DNA of 6,998 nucleotides from a bacterium (GCA_029945985.1 JAQSDP010000084.1:1-6998), one strand, 5' to 3'. Shown: positions 1 through 5,926, counted from the stretch's first letter. Notes: a model not told the origin generated them from the letters alone. Numbers and translations: made by a program.

Positions 1-880
1 AGAGACGATCAAAGTTCCCACTATCATCGGACACGAGTTCGTCGGGGAGATCGTCGATGTCGGCTCGAACGTGCTCGACTTCAAGGCCGGCGATATCGTA
101 AGCGTCGAAGGCCACCTCGTCTGCGGACGCTGCCGAAACTGCATGGCTGGCCGCCGCGCGTTGTGTGCCAACACCCGCGGTGTAGGGGTGAATATGGACG
201 GCGGATTCGCTGAGTTTATCGCAGTCCCGGTTACCAACATTTGGAAACACGAGCCCGGGATTGATCTTGACGTAGCTGCGATCTTCGATCCGTTCGGCAA
301 CGCCGTGCATACCGCACTTGAATTCGAGGTCTTCGGTGAAGACGTTCTCATAACAGGCGCCGGCCCGATCGGCATCATGGCCGCCGCGGTTGCTAAACAC
401 GCAGGTGCACGGAACATCGTCATTACCGACGTAAATCCATATCGACTCGAACTTGCCGAAAAGATGGGTCATGTTTCCAAGGCCATCGACGTCAGTAAAC
501 AGTCGATCAAAGACGTACAAAAAGGACTTGGGATAAAGGAAGGCTTCGACGTCGGCATGGAGATGTCCGGCGTACCGGCTGCGTTTAAGGACATGCTCGC
601 GAACATGTTTCACGGCGGCAAGATTGCGTTCCTCGGCATCCCCAGCGAACAGTTCGCCATCGACTGGAAGACCGTGATCTTCAACATGATCACCATCAAA
701 GGCATCTACGGCCGCCAGATGTACGAAACTTGGTACCAAATGTCCAACCTCCTCGAAGCCGGCGTCGACATCTCCCCTGTCATCACGCACCGCTATTCCT
801 ACAAGGACTTCGAACAAGGCTTCGCCGCGATCAAGGAAGGAAACTGCGGAAAGGTGGTGCTGGATTTCTCCGCAATCTGA
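1..880 (+). CDS. tdh: L-threonine 3-dehydrogenase, 5'-truncated by window edge
   Basis: This is a cytosolic zinc-dependent medium-chain dehydrogenase that oxidises L-threonine to 2-amino-3-ketobutyrate with NAD+. The reading frame is open from base 2, giving 292 visible residues. E. coli Tdh has 341, so about 50 N-terminal residues, including the first zinc-binding Cys region, lie outside the window. Visible landmarks, numbered from the first complete codon, are GHE at 10-12 (catalytic zinc area), the four structural-zinc cysteines C41, C44, C47 and C55, the Tdh-typical AAIFDPFGNAVHTAL around 92-106, the Rossmann motif GAGPIG at 119-124, and ITDVN, whose Asp suits NAD. The C-terminal IKGIYGR and SPVITHR stretches also match Tdh closely. 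GTG at 71 opens the frame inside the conserved domain and is not the start. The partner gene kbl lies downstream, separated by one unrelated gene. Identification is very secure because the match to Tdh runs the whole length. Confidence 0.97.
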   Translation, partial: ETIKVPTIIGHEFVGEIVDVGSNVLDFKAGDIVSVEGHLVCGRCRNCMAGRRALCANTRGVGVNMDGGFAEFIAVPVTNIWKHEPGIDLDVAAIFDPFGNAVHTALEFEVFGEDVLITGAGPIGIMAAAVAKHAGARNIVITDVNPYRLELAEKMGHVSKAIDVSKQSIKDVQKGLGIKEGFDVGMEMSGVPAAFKDMLANMFHGGKIAFLGIPSEQFAIDWKTVIFNMITIKGIYGRQMYETWYQMSNLLEAGVDISPVITHRYSYKDFEQGFAAIKEGNCGKVVLDFSAI

Positions 881-1003
881 TGTGCCTGTGCAACGTTAAG
901 TAACTTTACAAATAGTCAGAATCTAATTATCATCTGGGCAGTTTTCGAGGAGGGCTCTTGGGGAAGAAGATCGCTTTCTCCCGTGAAGCATCGATTTTCT
1001 ATG

Positions 1004-1032
1004 CGTCAGCACCTTGCAGTGAAGTGCTGGCG
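1004..1032 (+). other. Possible leader hairpin upstream of the hydrolase RBS
   Basis: CGTCAGCAC (1004-1012) pairs with GTGCTGGCG (1024-1032), giving 9 bp with one G-U pair and an 11-nt loop. It ends 9 nt before the GGAGG of the hydrolase gene and has no T-run, so it is not a terminator. It could influence translation initiation. If instead translation began at TTG 958, this would be coding sequence. The pairing is seen directly; any function is inferred. Confidence 0.3.
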
Positions 1033-1041
1033 GCTTGGCTT

Positions 1042-1046
1042 GGAGG
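1042..1046 (+). promoter_or_regulatory. Ribosome binding site that fixes the hydrolase start
   Basis: GGAGG is followed by 7 nt and then ATG at 1054. It supports the signal-peptide start over the in-frame TTG at 958. The competing GAGGAGGG at 947-954 is only 3-4 nt from that TTG. Confidence 0.7.
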
Positions 1047-1053
1047 CTGCCAT

Positions 1054-2082
1054 ATGTTTCGAAGTTTTGTCTATTTAGCATCGTTGTTCATGTTCACTTT
1101 TACCCCTCTCTTCGCCCAGTCAACGCAGGTTCCGTCATCGGATAAGCCGGCATCGACCTACCAGGAAAAATCGATTCGTCTGAACGGGATCGACCTGCAT
1201 TACCTCGATTTCGGAGGAAAGGGAACGCCGTTGATCTTTCTGCAGTCCTTTCATGGTGACGCAAAGGAATGGGTTGATTACGACTTTGTCGGTCTCGCCC
1301 CGAGCTTTATAAATACAAATCGCGTCTTTTCCATTACGCGCCGGGGATGGGGCAAATCTGCGGAAGGTGAGGTCTGGAACCTGGACGTTGCCGCGAATGG
1401 CGAGGACCTGGTCGCCTTCATGGACGCCGTTGGCCTGCAAAAGGCGGTTTTCTTGGGACGAATTCCCGGAAATATGGATATGACGTGGCTCGCTGAGCAT
1501 CACCCTGAGCGCGTCGCCGGACTGATCTATCTAGGCTTGCCGGATATTCCGCTTCGGGATAATACCGATCCGGATATCAAGGCCCTCGAGAAGGCCTTTT
1601 CCACGATGGCGTGCGATCTAGGTCCGGATTCCAGCCGAAAAACCACGATGCGGGTCCCCTACGTGCCTCACTTTATTTCTAACCCCGAACGCAGAATGAG
1701 CGTACCCGCGCTCCAGTTCGAGATGCAGGGCGAATTAGAACGTCCCAGGACTAGGCACCTAGGATGGTTCGACGGGACAGTCGCCGGTACAAAAGACCCG
1801 AATTTCAAATTGTGCGATGCCGGAGCCACCGAGTATTTTGTTGCACTGGGAAAGGATGCCGAACGTCAGAAACGGTTGCGCGCTGAATTGGTCAAACTCA
1901 ATCGAACAGCAGAATACCGGGAGGGTTTCAAGCGGGCGTTCGGCAAGAACCTCCGTATCGCCGTGGAGCCGCAGTCCCGTGACGGGATCACCTCAGAAGA
2001 GGCATTCGTAAAATTCTGGAAGGAAGTTCTGCTGCCTTTCTATGTAAAAGAATCAACAGAGTTTATGTCCGAAATAAAATAA
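1054..2082 (+). CDS. Exported alpha/beta-hydrolase-fold protein lacking the nucleophile Ser
   Basis: The protein has 342 residues. The ATG at 1054 is preferred because GGAGG (1042-1046) lies 7 nt upstream and the product then begins with a clean signal peptide: residues 1-21, hydrophobic core, probable cleavage LFA|QS. The frame extends to TTG 958, which also follows a purine-rich GAGGAGGG, but the 32 extra residues would bury the signal. Fold landmarks are IFLQSFHG (61-68, oxyanion-hole HG), ITRRGWGKS (94-102) and AEHHPERVAGLIYL (147-160), all typical of alpha/beta hydrolases. At the nucleophile elbow, however, the sequence is G135-R-I-P-G139, with Ile137 where Ser is expected. Near the C terminus SRDGITS stands where the catalytic-His strand usually lies, and no His is present after residue 235. 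The gene is intact, so this looks like a non-catalytic or repurposed member rather than a decayed reading frame. The natural substrate or ligand is unknown. It lies between tdh and kbl with no obvious link to threonine breakdown. Confidence 0.85.
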   Translation: MFRSFVYLASLFMFTFTPLFAQSTQVPSSDKPASTYQEKSIRLNGIDLHYLDFGGKGTPLIFLQSFHGDAKEWVDYDFVGLAPSFINTNRVFSITRRGWGKSAEGEVWNLDVAANGEDLVAFMDAVGLQKAVFLGRIPGNMDMTWLAEHHPERVAGLIYLGLPDIPLRDNTDPDIKALEKAFSTMACDLGPDSSRKTTMRVPYVPHFISNPERRMSVPALQFEMQGELERPRTRHLGWFDGTVAGTKDPNFKLCDAGATEYFVALGKDAERQKRLRAELVKLNRTAEYREGFKRAFGKNLRIAVEPQSRDGITSEEAFVKFWKEVLLPFYVKESTEFMSEIK

Positions 2083-2100
2083 AACGCTGTGTCGGAGTTG

Positions 2101-2145
2101 TCGGGGCGATGCGGTAAAATACTGTGTTGTCCCGATTTTTATTTT
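2101..2145 (+). terminator. Intrinsic terminator-like hairpin between hydrolase and kbl
   Basis: Bases 2101-2115 pair with 2121-2135 in an uninterrupted 15-bp stem that closes on the 5-nt loop AAAAT. TTTTTATTTT (2136-2145) follows directly. Five of the pairs are G-U and would become A-C mismatches on the opposite strand, so the structure is stable only in plus-strand RNA. It starts 18 nt after the hydrolase stop codon, as expected for that gene's terminator. It also ends only 11 nt before the kbl ATG, so a transcript entering kbl from upstream must pass through it. It may therefore act as an attenuator or as a barrier that isolates kbl. Confidence 0.75.
2115..2120 (+). promoter_or_regulatory. 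Candidate -10 box (TAAAAT) for kbl within the terminator loop
   Basis: TAAAAT matches the sigma-70 -10 consensus at five of six positions. No good -35 is present at 16-18 nt spacing; TTGTCG at 2098-2103 is too close. Initiation about 7 nt downstream would give a leader of roughly 30 nt that lacks the 5' arm of the hairpin and so could not form the terminator. This is an inference from position and consensus only. Confidence 0.3.
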
Positions 2146-2156
2146 CGCGAGGCATT

Positions 2157-3356
2157 ATGTACGGCAAATTCAGCCAACATTTAGATAATACGCTTAACGG
2201 GATCCGCGAGGCTGGGCTTTTCAAAAATGAGCGGATCATTGAGGGGCCGCAGAATGCGCATATTGACGTGGGCGGCAGGGAAGTGCTGAACATGTGCGCG
2301 AACAATTATCTCGGGTTGAGCGATCATCCGGCGATAGTTGAGGCCGCGAGGGCGTCGTTAGACGAATGGGGATACGGCCTCTCGTCGGTTCGCTTTATTT
2401 GCGGCACGCAGGCGATACACAAAGAGCTTGAGCGAAAGATCAGCGAATTCCTCGGCACCGAGGACACGATCCTTTACACGAGTTGCTTCGACGCGAACGG
2501 CGGACTGTTCGAGACGCTGCTTGGCGAAGAGGACGCGATCATCTCCGACGAACTCAACCACGCCAGCATTATCGACGGCGTTCGCTTGTGCAAGGCTCAG
2601 CGGTTCCGATACAAGAACAGCGACATGGCCGACCTTGAGGCGAAGCTTGAGGAGGCGAAGTCCGCAAGATTCAAGATGATCGCGACCGACGGTGTGTTCT
2701 CGATGGACGGCTATATCGCTAAGCTCGACGAGATCTGCGACCTCGCCGAGAAGCACGACGCGCTCGTGATGGTCGACGACTCGCACGCCGTCGGATTCAT
2801 GGGCAAGACGGGTCGGGGTACGCACGAGCACCACAACGTCATCGACCGCATCGACGTCATCACCGGTACGCTGGGCAAGGCTCTCGGCGGAGCCAGCGGC
2901 GGTTACACGAGCGGTAAAAAGGAGATGATCGAACTCCTCCGCCAGCGTTCGCGTCCGTACCTGTTCTCAAATTCCGTCGCCCCACCGATCGTAGCCGCGT
3001 CAATCGCCGCGATCGATCTGATCATGCAATCCACCGAACTCCGAGACAAGCTGATGGCCAACACCCGCTATTTCCGCGAAAAGATTGCCGCTGTCGGTCT
3101 CGAAGTCCTCCCCGGCGAACACCCGATCGTTCCAGTTATGTTCGGCGAAGCTCAACCCGCCGTGAATATGGCTGAAGCGTTGTTAAAGAAGGGCATCTAC
3201 GTCATCCCATTCTCATTCCCGGTCGTACCGAAAGGAAAAGCGAGAATCAGGACGCAGGTGTCAGCCGCTCACTCAAAAGAAGATCTTGATTTCGCGATCG
3301 ACAAATTTGCCGAAGCCAAAGCGGAACTCGGCACCGGCATAAGAGCTGCAGGCTAA
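2157..3356 (+). CDS. kbl: 2-amino-3-ketobutyrate CoA ligase (glycine C-acetyltransferase)
   Basis: This is a cytosolic PLP-dependent alpha-oxoamine synthase. It cleaves 2-amino-3-ketobutyrate, the Tdh product, with CoA to glycine and acetyl-CoA. From ATG 2157 the protein has 399 residues, against 398 in E. coli, and starts MYGKF like known Kbl proteins. GAGG (2149-2152) lies 4 nt upstream. The frame extends to GTG 2124, but those 11 residues are not family-like and are encoded by terminator-hairpin sequence. Landmarks are MCANNYLGLSDHP (46-58), the substrate-loop SSVRFICGT (76-84), NHASIIDG (134-141), VDDSHAVG (206-213, with the Asp that contacts the PLP pyridine nitrogen) and TGTLGKALGG (236-245) with the Schiff-base Lys241. 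The C-terminal RIRTQVSAAHS (364-373) is also typical. Its stop codon overlaps that of the convergent M23 gene. With tdh it completes threonine-to-glycine catabolism. Confidence 0.97.
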   Translation: MYGKFSQHLDNTLNGIREAGLFKNERIIEGPQNAHIDVGGREVLNMCANNYLGLSDHPAIVEAARASLDEWGYGLSSVRFICGTQAIHKELERKISEFLGTEDTILYTSCFDANGGLFETLLGEEDAIISDELNHASIIDGVRLCKAQRFRYKNSDMADLEAKLEEAKSARFKMIATDGVFSMDGYIAKLDEICDLAEKHDALVMVDDSHAVGFMGKTGRGTHEHHNVIDRIDVITGTLGKALGGASGGYTSGKKEMIELLRQRSRPYLFSNSVAPPIVAASIAAIDLIMQSTELRDKLMANTRYFREKIAAVGLEVLPGEHPIVPVMFGEAQPAVNMAEALLKKGIYVIPFSFPVVPKGKARIRTQVSAAHSKEDLDFAIDKFAEAKAELGTGIRAAG

Positions 3357-4453
3357 CGCGTCACGATCTCACCCGTATTTATCGAGCCTCGCTTCACGGA
3401 TTTGGTGGAACTTCCTAGAATGCGTTTGTAATTTGAAAAGTAAGACGGTAGTCCCTCAACCGTCCTCGCGCCGCTTCCGTCGCGGAGTTCAAAATGCAGA
3501 TGGGGGAACAGTGAAGATCCGGCCGCTCCGACCGACGCGATCTGCACGCCTTGCTTCACCGTATTTCCGGCTTTCACCAACGCACTACCTTTCTTGATGT
3601 GGCCATAAAGCGAGAATTCGCCGTTCAAATGGTCGATCACAACATAGTTGCCATAGAACGCCCGCTCGTCCGATGCCAAGGCCTTCGGGTCGAACTTCCG
3701 ATCCTCGCTGTCGTCCCTAACCGCCACGACCTTCCCCGCTCCTGCCGCGAACACTGGTACGCCGTAGCTCAAGTACTCGGTCATCTCGTCCGGGCGATTG
3801 CGATACCAGTCGTTGTTCGTTCTTGTTCGACCACGGTAATGCTGTCCTGCTTCGTCGACGATCACGAAGTCGATCGCGTAGCGCTGAAAGTTCGTCTTCT
3901 GCCCGATCTGCTCAAAGAAGTTTTGCGTGTAATCAACTCGACGATGATGCGAGTTGTAGTCGTATCCATCCCACACGAGCACTCGACCTTTCAGCGGAAG
4001 TATGAGGTCAGTATTCTGAACGAACGATACGGGCTTAACTTCGATGACCGCGGAGTATGTCTTCAAGCGATCTTCCGTGCTGAAGGAGAATTCGAATTTC
4101 AGACGTTCAAGCGGGATATCTTTCGGAAGCGTATGGAATGGATTGTAGAACAGGGCTGTGCCTTTCGGTGCGAGCGAGGGATTTCTTGTAAGCTCCAGCG
4201 AGGGACGACCGTACTCGTCGTAAAAATCGCGCCAAGCGAGTTTGTCGGCAGCGTCGAATACCGACAACTCGACCTTGTTGATCATCACCTTCTGATCGGA
4301 GGTGTTCCGCAGAAGGAAATCAAAATTCAGATGCTGACCCGAATCGCTCGTCGCGATGTAAACCTTACCGGGCCGAACCTCGACCGAAATCGGAGACGTA
4401 TCCGCGATCAAGGCTGACGTACCAATAATCAAACCAATAAAAAATGTGAACAT
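3353..4453 (-). CDS. Secreted M23 (LytM-like) peptidase-family protein
   Basis: The protein has 366 residues. Residues 1-17 form a probable signal peptide or N-terminal anchor (hydrophobic FFIGLIIGTSALIA followed by DTSP), so it should act outside the cytoplasmic membrane, most likely on peptidoglycan. Residues about 20-145 look like a beta-rich, immunoglobulin-like domain. Residues about 185-330 form the M23 barrel: RYAIDF (191-196), GVPVFAAGAGKVVAV (231-245), GNYVVIDH (268-275), SLYGHIKKGS (281-290) and PHLHFEL (317-323). Asp195, His285 and the H318-x-H320 pair fit the usual zinc and catalytic residues. The canonical first ligand, the His four residues before the Asp, is Arg191 here; RYAxDF variants exist in a subgroup of this family. 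No good Shine-Dalgarno precedes ATG 4453 (GGAG is 17 nt away), but no other start is available before an in-frame stop. It follows rplT across a hairpin terminator, and its stop codon overlaps that of kbl. The exact substrate is unknown. Confidence 0.85.
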   Translation of the reverse strand: MFTFFIGLIIGTSALIADTSPISVEVRPGKVYIATSDSGQHLNFDFLLRNTSDQKVMINKVELSVFDAADKLAWRDFYDEYGRPSLELTRNPSLAPKGTALFYNPFHTLPKDIPLERLKFEFSFSTEDRLKTYSAVIEVKPVSFVQNTDLILPLKGRVLVWDGYDYNSHHRRVDYTQNFFEQIGQKTNFQRYAIDFVIVDEAGQHYRGRTRTNNDWYRNRPDEMTEYLSYGVPVFAAGAGKVVAVRDDSEDRKFDPKALASDERAFYGNYVVIDHLNGEFSLYGHIKKGSALVKAGNTVKQGVQIASVGAAGSSLFPHLHFELRDGSGARTVEGLPSYFSNYKRILGSSTKSVKRGSINTGEIVTR

Positions 4454-4493
4454 CGGTTCTTGATACGGTTCTCCATGATGGGAAGTTCGCGCT

Positions 4494-4526
4494 AAAAGGC
4501 GCAGAGCCGAGAAGGACCTGCGCCTT
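4494..4526 (-). terminator. Hairpin terminator after rplT
   Basis: On the minus strand AAGGCGCAG (4526-4518) pairs with CTGCGCCTT (4504-4496), a perfect 9-bp GC-rich stem around a 13-nt loop. A short TTTT run follows, shared with the stem end, at 4497-4494. It begins 18 nt after the rplT stop and ends about 40 nt before the M23 start, so it plausibly closes the thrS-infC-rpmI-rplT transcript. The T-run is short, so some read-through into the M23 gene is possible. No convincing separate promoter for that gene was found in the remaining 40 nt. Confidence 0.6.
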
Positions 4527-4544
4527 GTTTAACTGAACAACGAA

Positions 4545-4922
4545 CTAGGCAGCGGCTGTCTGCTGTTTGCCCAACGCATCCTTTGCATGGCCTGCGATCG
4601 TCGCGAACGTCTCCGGCTGTTTCACAGCGAGATCCGCAAGCGATTTACGATCGAGCTCGATCCCGGCAAGGCTCAGGCCGTGAATGAACTGTGAATACTT
4701 CATATCGTTCAGCCGGCAGGCCGCGTTGATGCGGACGATCCACAATTTACGGAAATCACGTTTCTTCAGCTTGCGGCCGGTGTACGCGAAATTCAGTCCG
4801 CGCTCAACGGATTCCTTCGCCGAACGATACAGCTTCGATTTAGTGCCACGGTAACCCTTGGCGAGGTCCAATATTTTCCTGCGCTTCTCGGTGCGCTTAT
4901 TACCACGTTTTGCTCTTGGCAT
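4545..4922 (-). CDS. rplT: 50S ribosomal protein L20
   Basis: This 125-residue protein is a little longer than E. coli L20 (118). It binds 23S rRNA early in large-subunit assembly, and in several bacteria it also represses its own operon by binding the leader mRNA. The N-terminal half (1-60) is the expected Arg/Lys-rich extended helix: MPRAKRG, then LAKGYRGTKSKLYRSAKESV and YTGRKLKKRDFRKLWI. The globular C-terminal part includes RINAACR and SYSQF-like KYSQFIHGL, and AGIELDRKSLADLA around 88-101. The last residues (KQQTAAA) form a short, nonconserved tail. GGAGG at 4935-4931 lies 8 nt before the ATG. It follows rpmI by 62 nt, the widest spacing in this cluster. Confidence 0.98.
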   Translation of the reverse strand: MPRAKRGNKRTEKRRKILDLAKGYRGTKSKLYRSAKESVERGLNFAYTGRKLKKRDFRKLWIVRINAACRLNDMKYSQFIHGLSLAGIELDRKSLADLAVKQPETFATIAGHAKDALGKQQTAAA

Positions 4923-4964
4923 TTTTCACTCCTCCGTCGTGAAACTGAGAATAGAAACTCTCAT

Positions 4965-4985
4965 TTTCAACTATCAATTCTCAAT
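4965..4985 (-). repeat. Three tandem heptads in the rpmI-rplT spacer
   Basis: Read on the minus strand, the AT-rich spacer starts with three adjacent 7-nt units, ATTGAGA, ATTGATA and GTTGAAA. They share TTGANA and touch the rpmI stop codon. A weak 5-bp inverted repeat (TGAGA 4946-4950 / TCTCA 4959-4963) follows toward rplT. The array is too short to assign a function and could be low-complexity drift. Confidence 0.4.
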
Positions 4986-5188
4986 TAATCACGGCCATAC
5001 GGCAGCATCTTCTCTACGCGCTTCTGATCTGATTCGGATACTAAAGTATCGATATCCAGATTGCGTTTACGCTTGTTCGCCTTCTTCGTCAGAATGTGAC
5101 GAGCGTGTGAATGGCCGCGTTTGAATTTGCCGCTCGCCGTTGAGCGAAAACGCTTTGCCGCGCCTTTGTGTGTCTTAAGTTTTGGCAT
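4985..5188 (-). CDS. rpmI: 50S ribosomal protein L35
   Basis: This small basic 67-residue protein of the large ribosomal subunit is the usual length (about 65). It begins with the family hallmark MPKLKTHKGAAKRF, continues with the TASGKFKRGHSHARHILTKK region rich in Lys, Arg and His, and ends with the conserved KRVEKMLPYGRD tail. AGGAG at 5199-5195 is 6 nt upstream of the ATG. The infC stop is only 21 nt upstream, so the two are almost certainly co-transcribed. In E. coli, L20 controls rpmI through an RNA structure spanning infC and rpmI; no equivalent structure could be confirmed here by eye. Confidence 0.98.
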   Translation of the reverse strand: MPKLKTHKGAAKRFRSTASGKFKRGHSHARHILTKKANKRKRNLDIDTLVSESDQKRVEKMLPYGRD

Positions 5189-5209
5189 AACTCTCTCCTA
5201 AAAACTGTT

Positions 5210-5914
5210 CTAAAAAATTCCGTCGATCAGGTCGTCTCCAGCGGGTGCTTCTTCCGCGGGTTTGATGCGTTCAACCTTCTCTTTTTTCTTGTCCGGGGTC
5301 TCCGAAATATCCGCCGCGTCCGGAGCCGCCGAAGTGTGCTGAGCGGCCTTTTTCACGTCGGCCTTGCTCTTCTTCGGGATAAAGATGGTGAACATCTGAT
5401 ATCCCTCCATCTTCGGATAGACTTCGACGTCCGCAATGTCCGCAAGCGCCGCGGTCAGCCGCTTCAAGATCGCATTACCGAGTTCGCGGTGCGTCATCTC
5501 ACGGCCGCGGAAGGCGATCGCCGCTCGGACCTTATCACCCTCGAGCAGCCACTGCCGGGCGTGCTCCATTCTGTACTCGTAATCGTGATCGTCCGTACCC
5601 GGGCGAAACTTGATCTCTTTGACCTGGACAGTGACTTGCTTCTTTTTCGCCTCGTGGGTTTTCTTCTTCTGTTCGTACAGAAACTTTCCGTAATCGATCA
5701 GCTTACACACCGGCGGTTTCGCGTTTGGTGCTATCTCGACCAGGTCGATCCCGCGTTTGCGTGCTTCCGCGATCGCGTCGCGCGTATCCATTACGCCCAA
5801 CGTCTCGCCGTCTTCGGTAACTACACGTACCGACGGGACTCTAATTCTTTCGTTTGTGCGGTGAAGCGGCTCGCGGATACGCGGCTTCCATTTGCCTCCA
5901 AATCTTCTAGCGAT
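5210..5914 (-). CDS. infC: Translation initiation factor IF-3, with ATC start codon
   Basis: IF-3 binds the 30S subunit, blocks premature 50S joining and enforces correct start-codon and initiator-tRNA pairing. From ATC 5914 the product has 234 residues. The N domain (about 18-85) carries TNERIRVPSVRVV, LGVMDTRDAI, the hallmark DLVEIAPNAKPPVCKLIDYGK (57-77) and FLYEQKKK. A Lys-rich linker follows, then the C domain (about 95-181) with VKEIKFRPGT (98-107), EGDKVRAAIAFRGREM (125-140) and MFTIFIPKK. Residues 182-234 form a Lys/Glu/Ala-rich tail absent from the 180-residue E. coli protein. Between the in-frame TAG at 5926-5924 and the conserved NERIR there is no ATG, GTG, TTG or CTG. TTG 5800 and ATG 5791 fall inside the N domain. 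ATC 5914 sits 5 nt after AGGAGG, so it is the best start. It lies 26 nt after the thrS stop. E. coli infC uses AUU, which lets IF-3 repress itself. Confidence 0.95.
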   Translation of the reverse strand: MARRFGGKWKPRIREPLHRTNERIRVPSVRVVTEDGETLGVMDTRDAIAEARKRGIDLVEIAPNAKPPVCKLIDYGKFLYEQKKKTHEAKKKQVTVQVKEIKFRPGTDDHDYEYRMEHARQWLLEGDKVRAAIAFRGREMTHRELGNAILKRLTAALADIADVEVYPKMEGYQMFTIFIPKKSKADVKKAAQHTSAAPDAADISETPDKKKEKVERIKPAEEAPAGDDLIDGIF

Positions 5915-5918
5915 ATTG

Positions 5919-5926
5919 ACCTCCTA
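5919..5926 (-). promoter_or_regulatory. Shine-Dalgarno deciding the infC ATC start
   Basis: TAGGAGGT on the minus strand is a near-perfect anti-16S complement, with AGGAGG 5 nt from ATC 5914. No canonical start codon lies at usable distance downstream in the infC frame. This supports the rare start and likely IF-3 autocontrol. Confidence 0.85.

Noticed and set aside
905..930. Possible promoter for the hydrolase (TTTACA at 905-910, AATTAT at 925-930)
   Set aside because: The -35-like box is good, but the spacer is only 14 nt and the -10 matches four of six, so it is too weak to annotate.
1001..1078. 25-codon upstream open frame overlapping the hydrolase start
   Set aside because: It has no convincing RBS and unremarkable residues; it can be explained by chance.
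1135..1503. 122-codon minus-strand open frame inside the hydrolase gene
   Set aside because: There is no family resemblance, and the plus strand has a signal peptide, an RBS and a hydrolase fold.
2124..2156. GTG start for kbl, 11 codons upstream of the chosen ATG
   Set aside because: The added residues are encoded by the terminator hairpin and T-run, while the MYGKF start and 399-residue length match known Kbl.
2358..2834. 158-codon minus-strand open frame inside kbl
   Set aside because: It lies opposite highly conserved kbl coding sequence, and its Val/Leu/Arg/Glu-rich product is a shadow of kbl codons.
3551..4417. 288-codon plus-strand open frame antisense to the M23 gene
   Set aside because: The opposite strand encodes a recognisable signal peptide and M23 domain. 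The plus frame gives Arg/Val-rich sequence with no family motifs, a by-product of codon bias.
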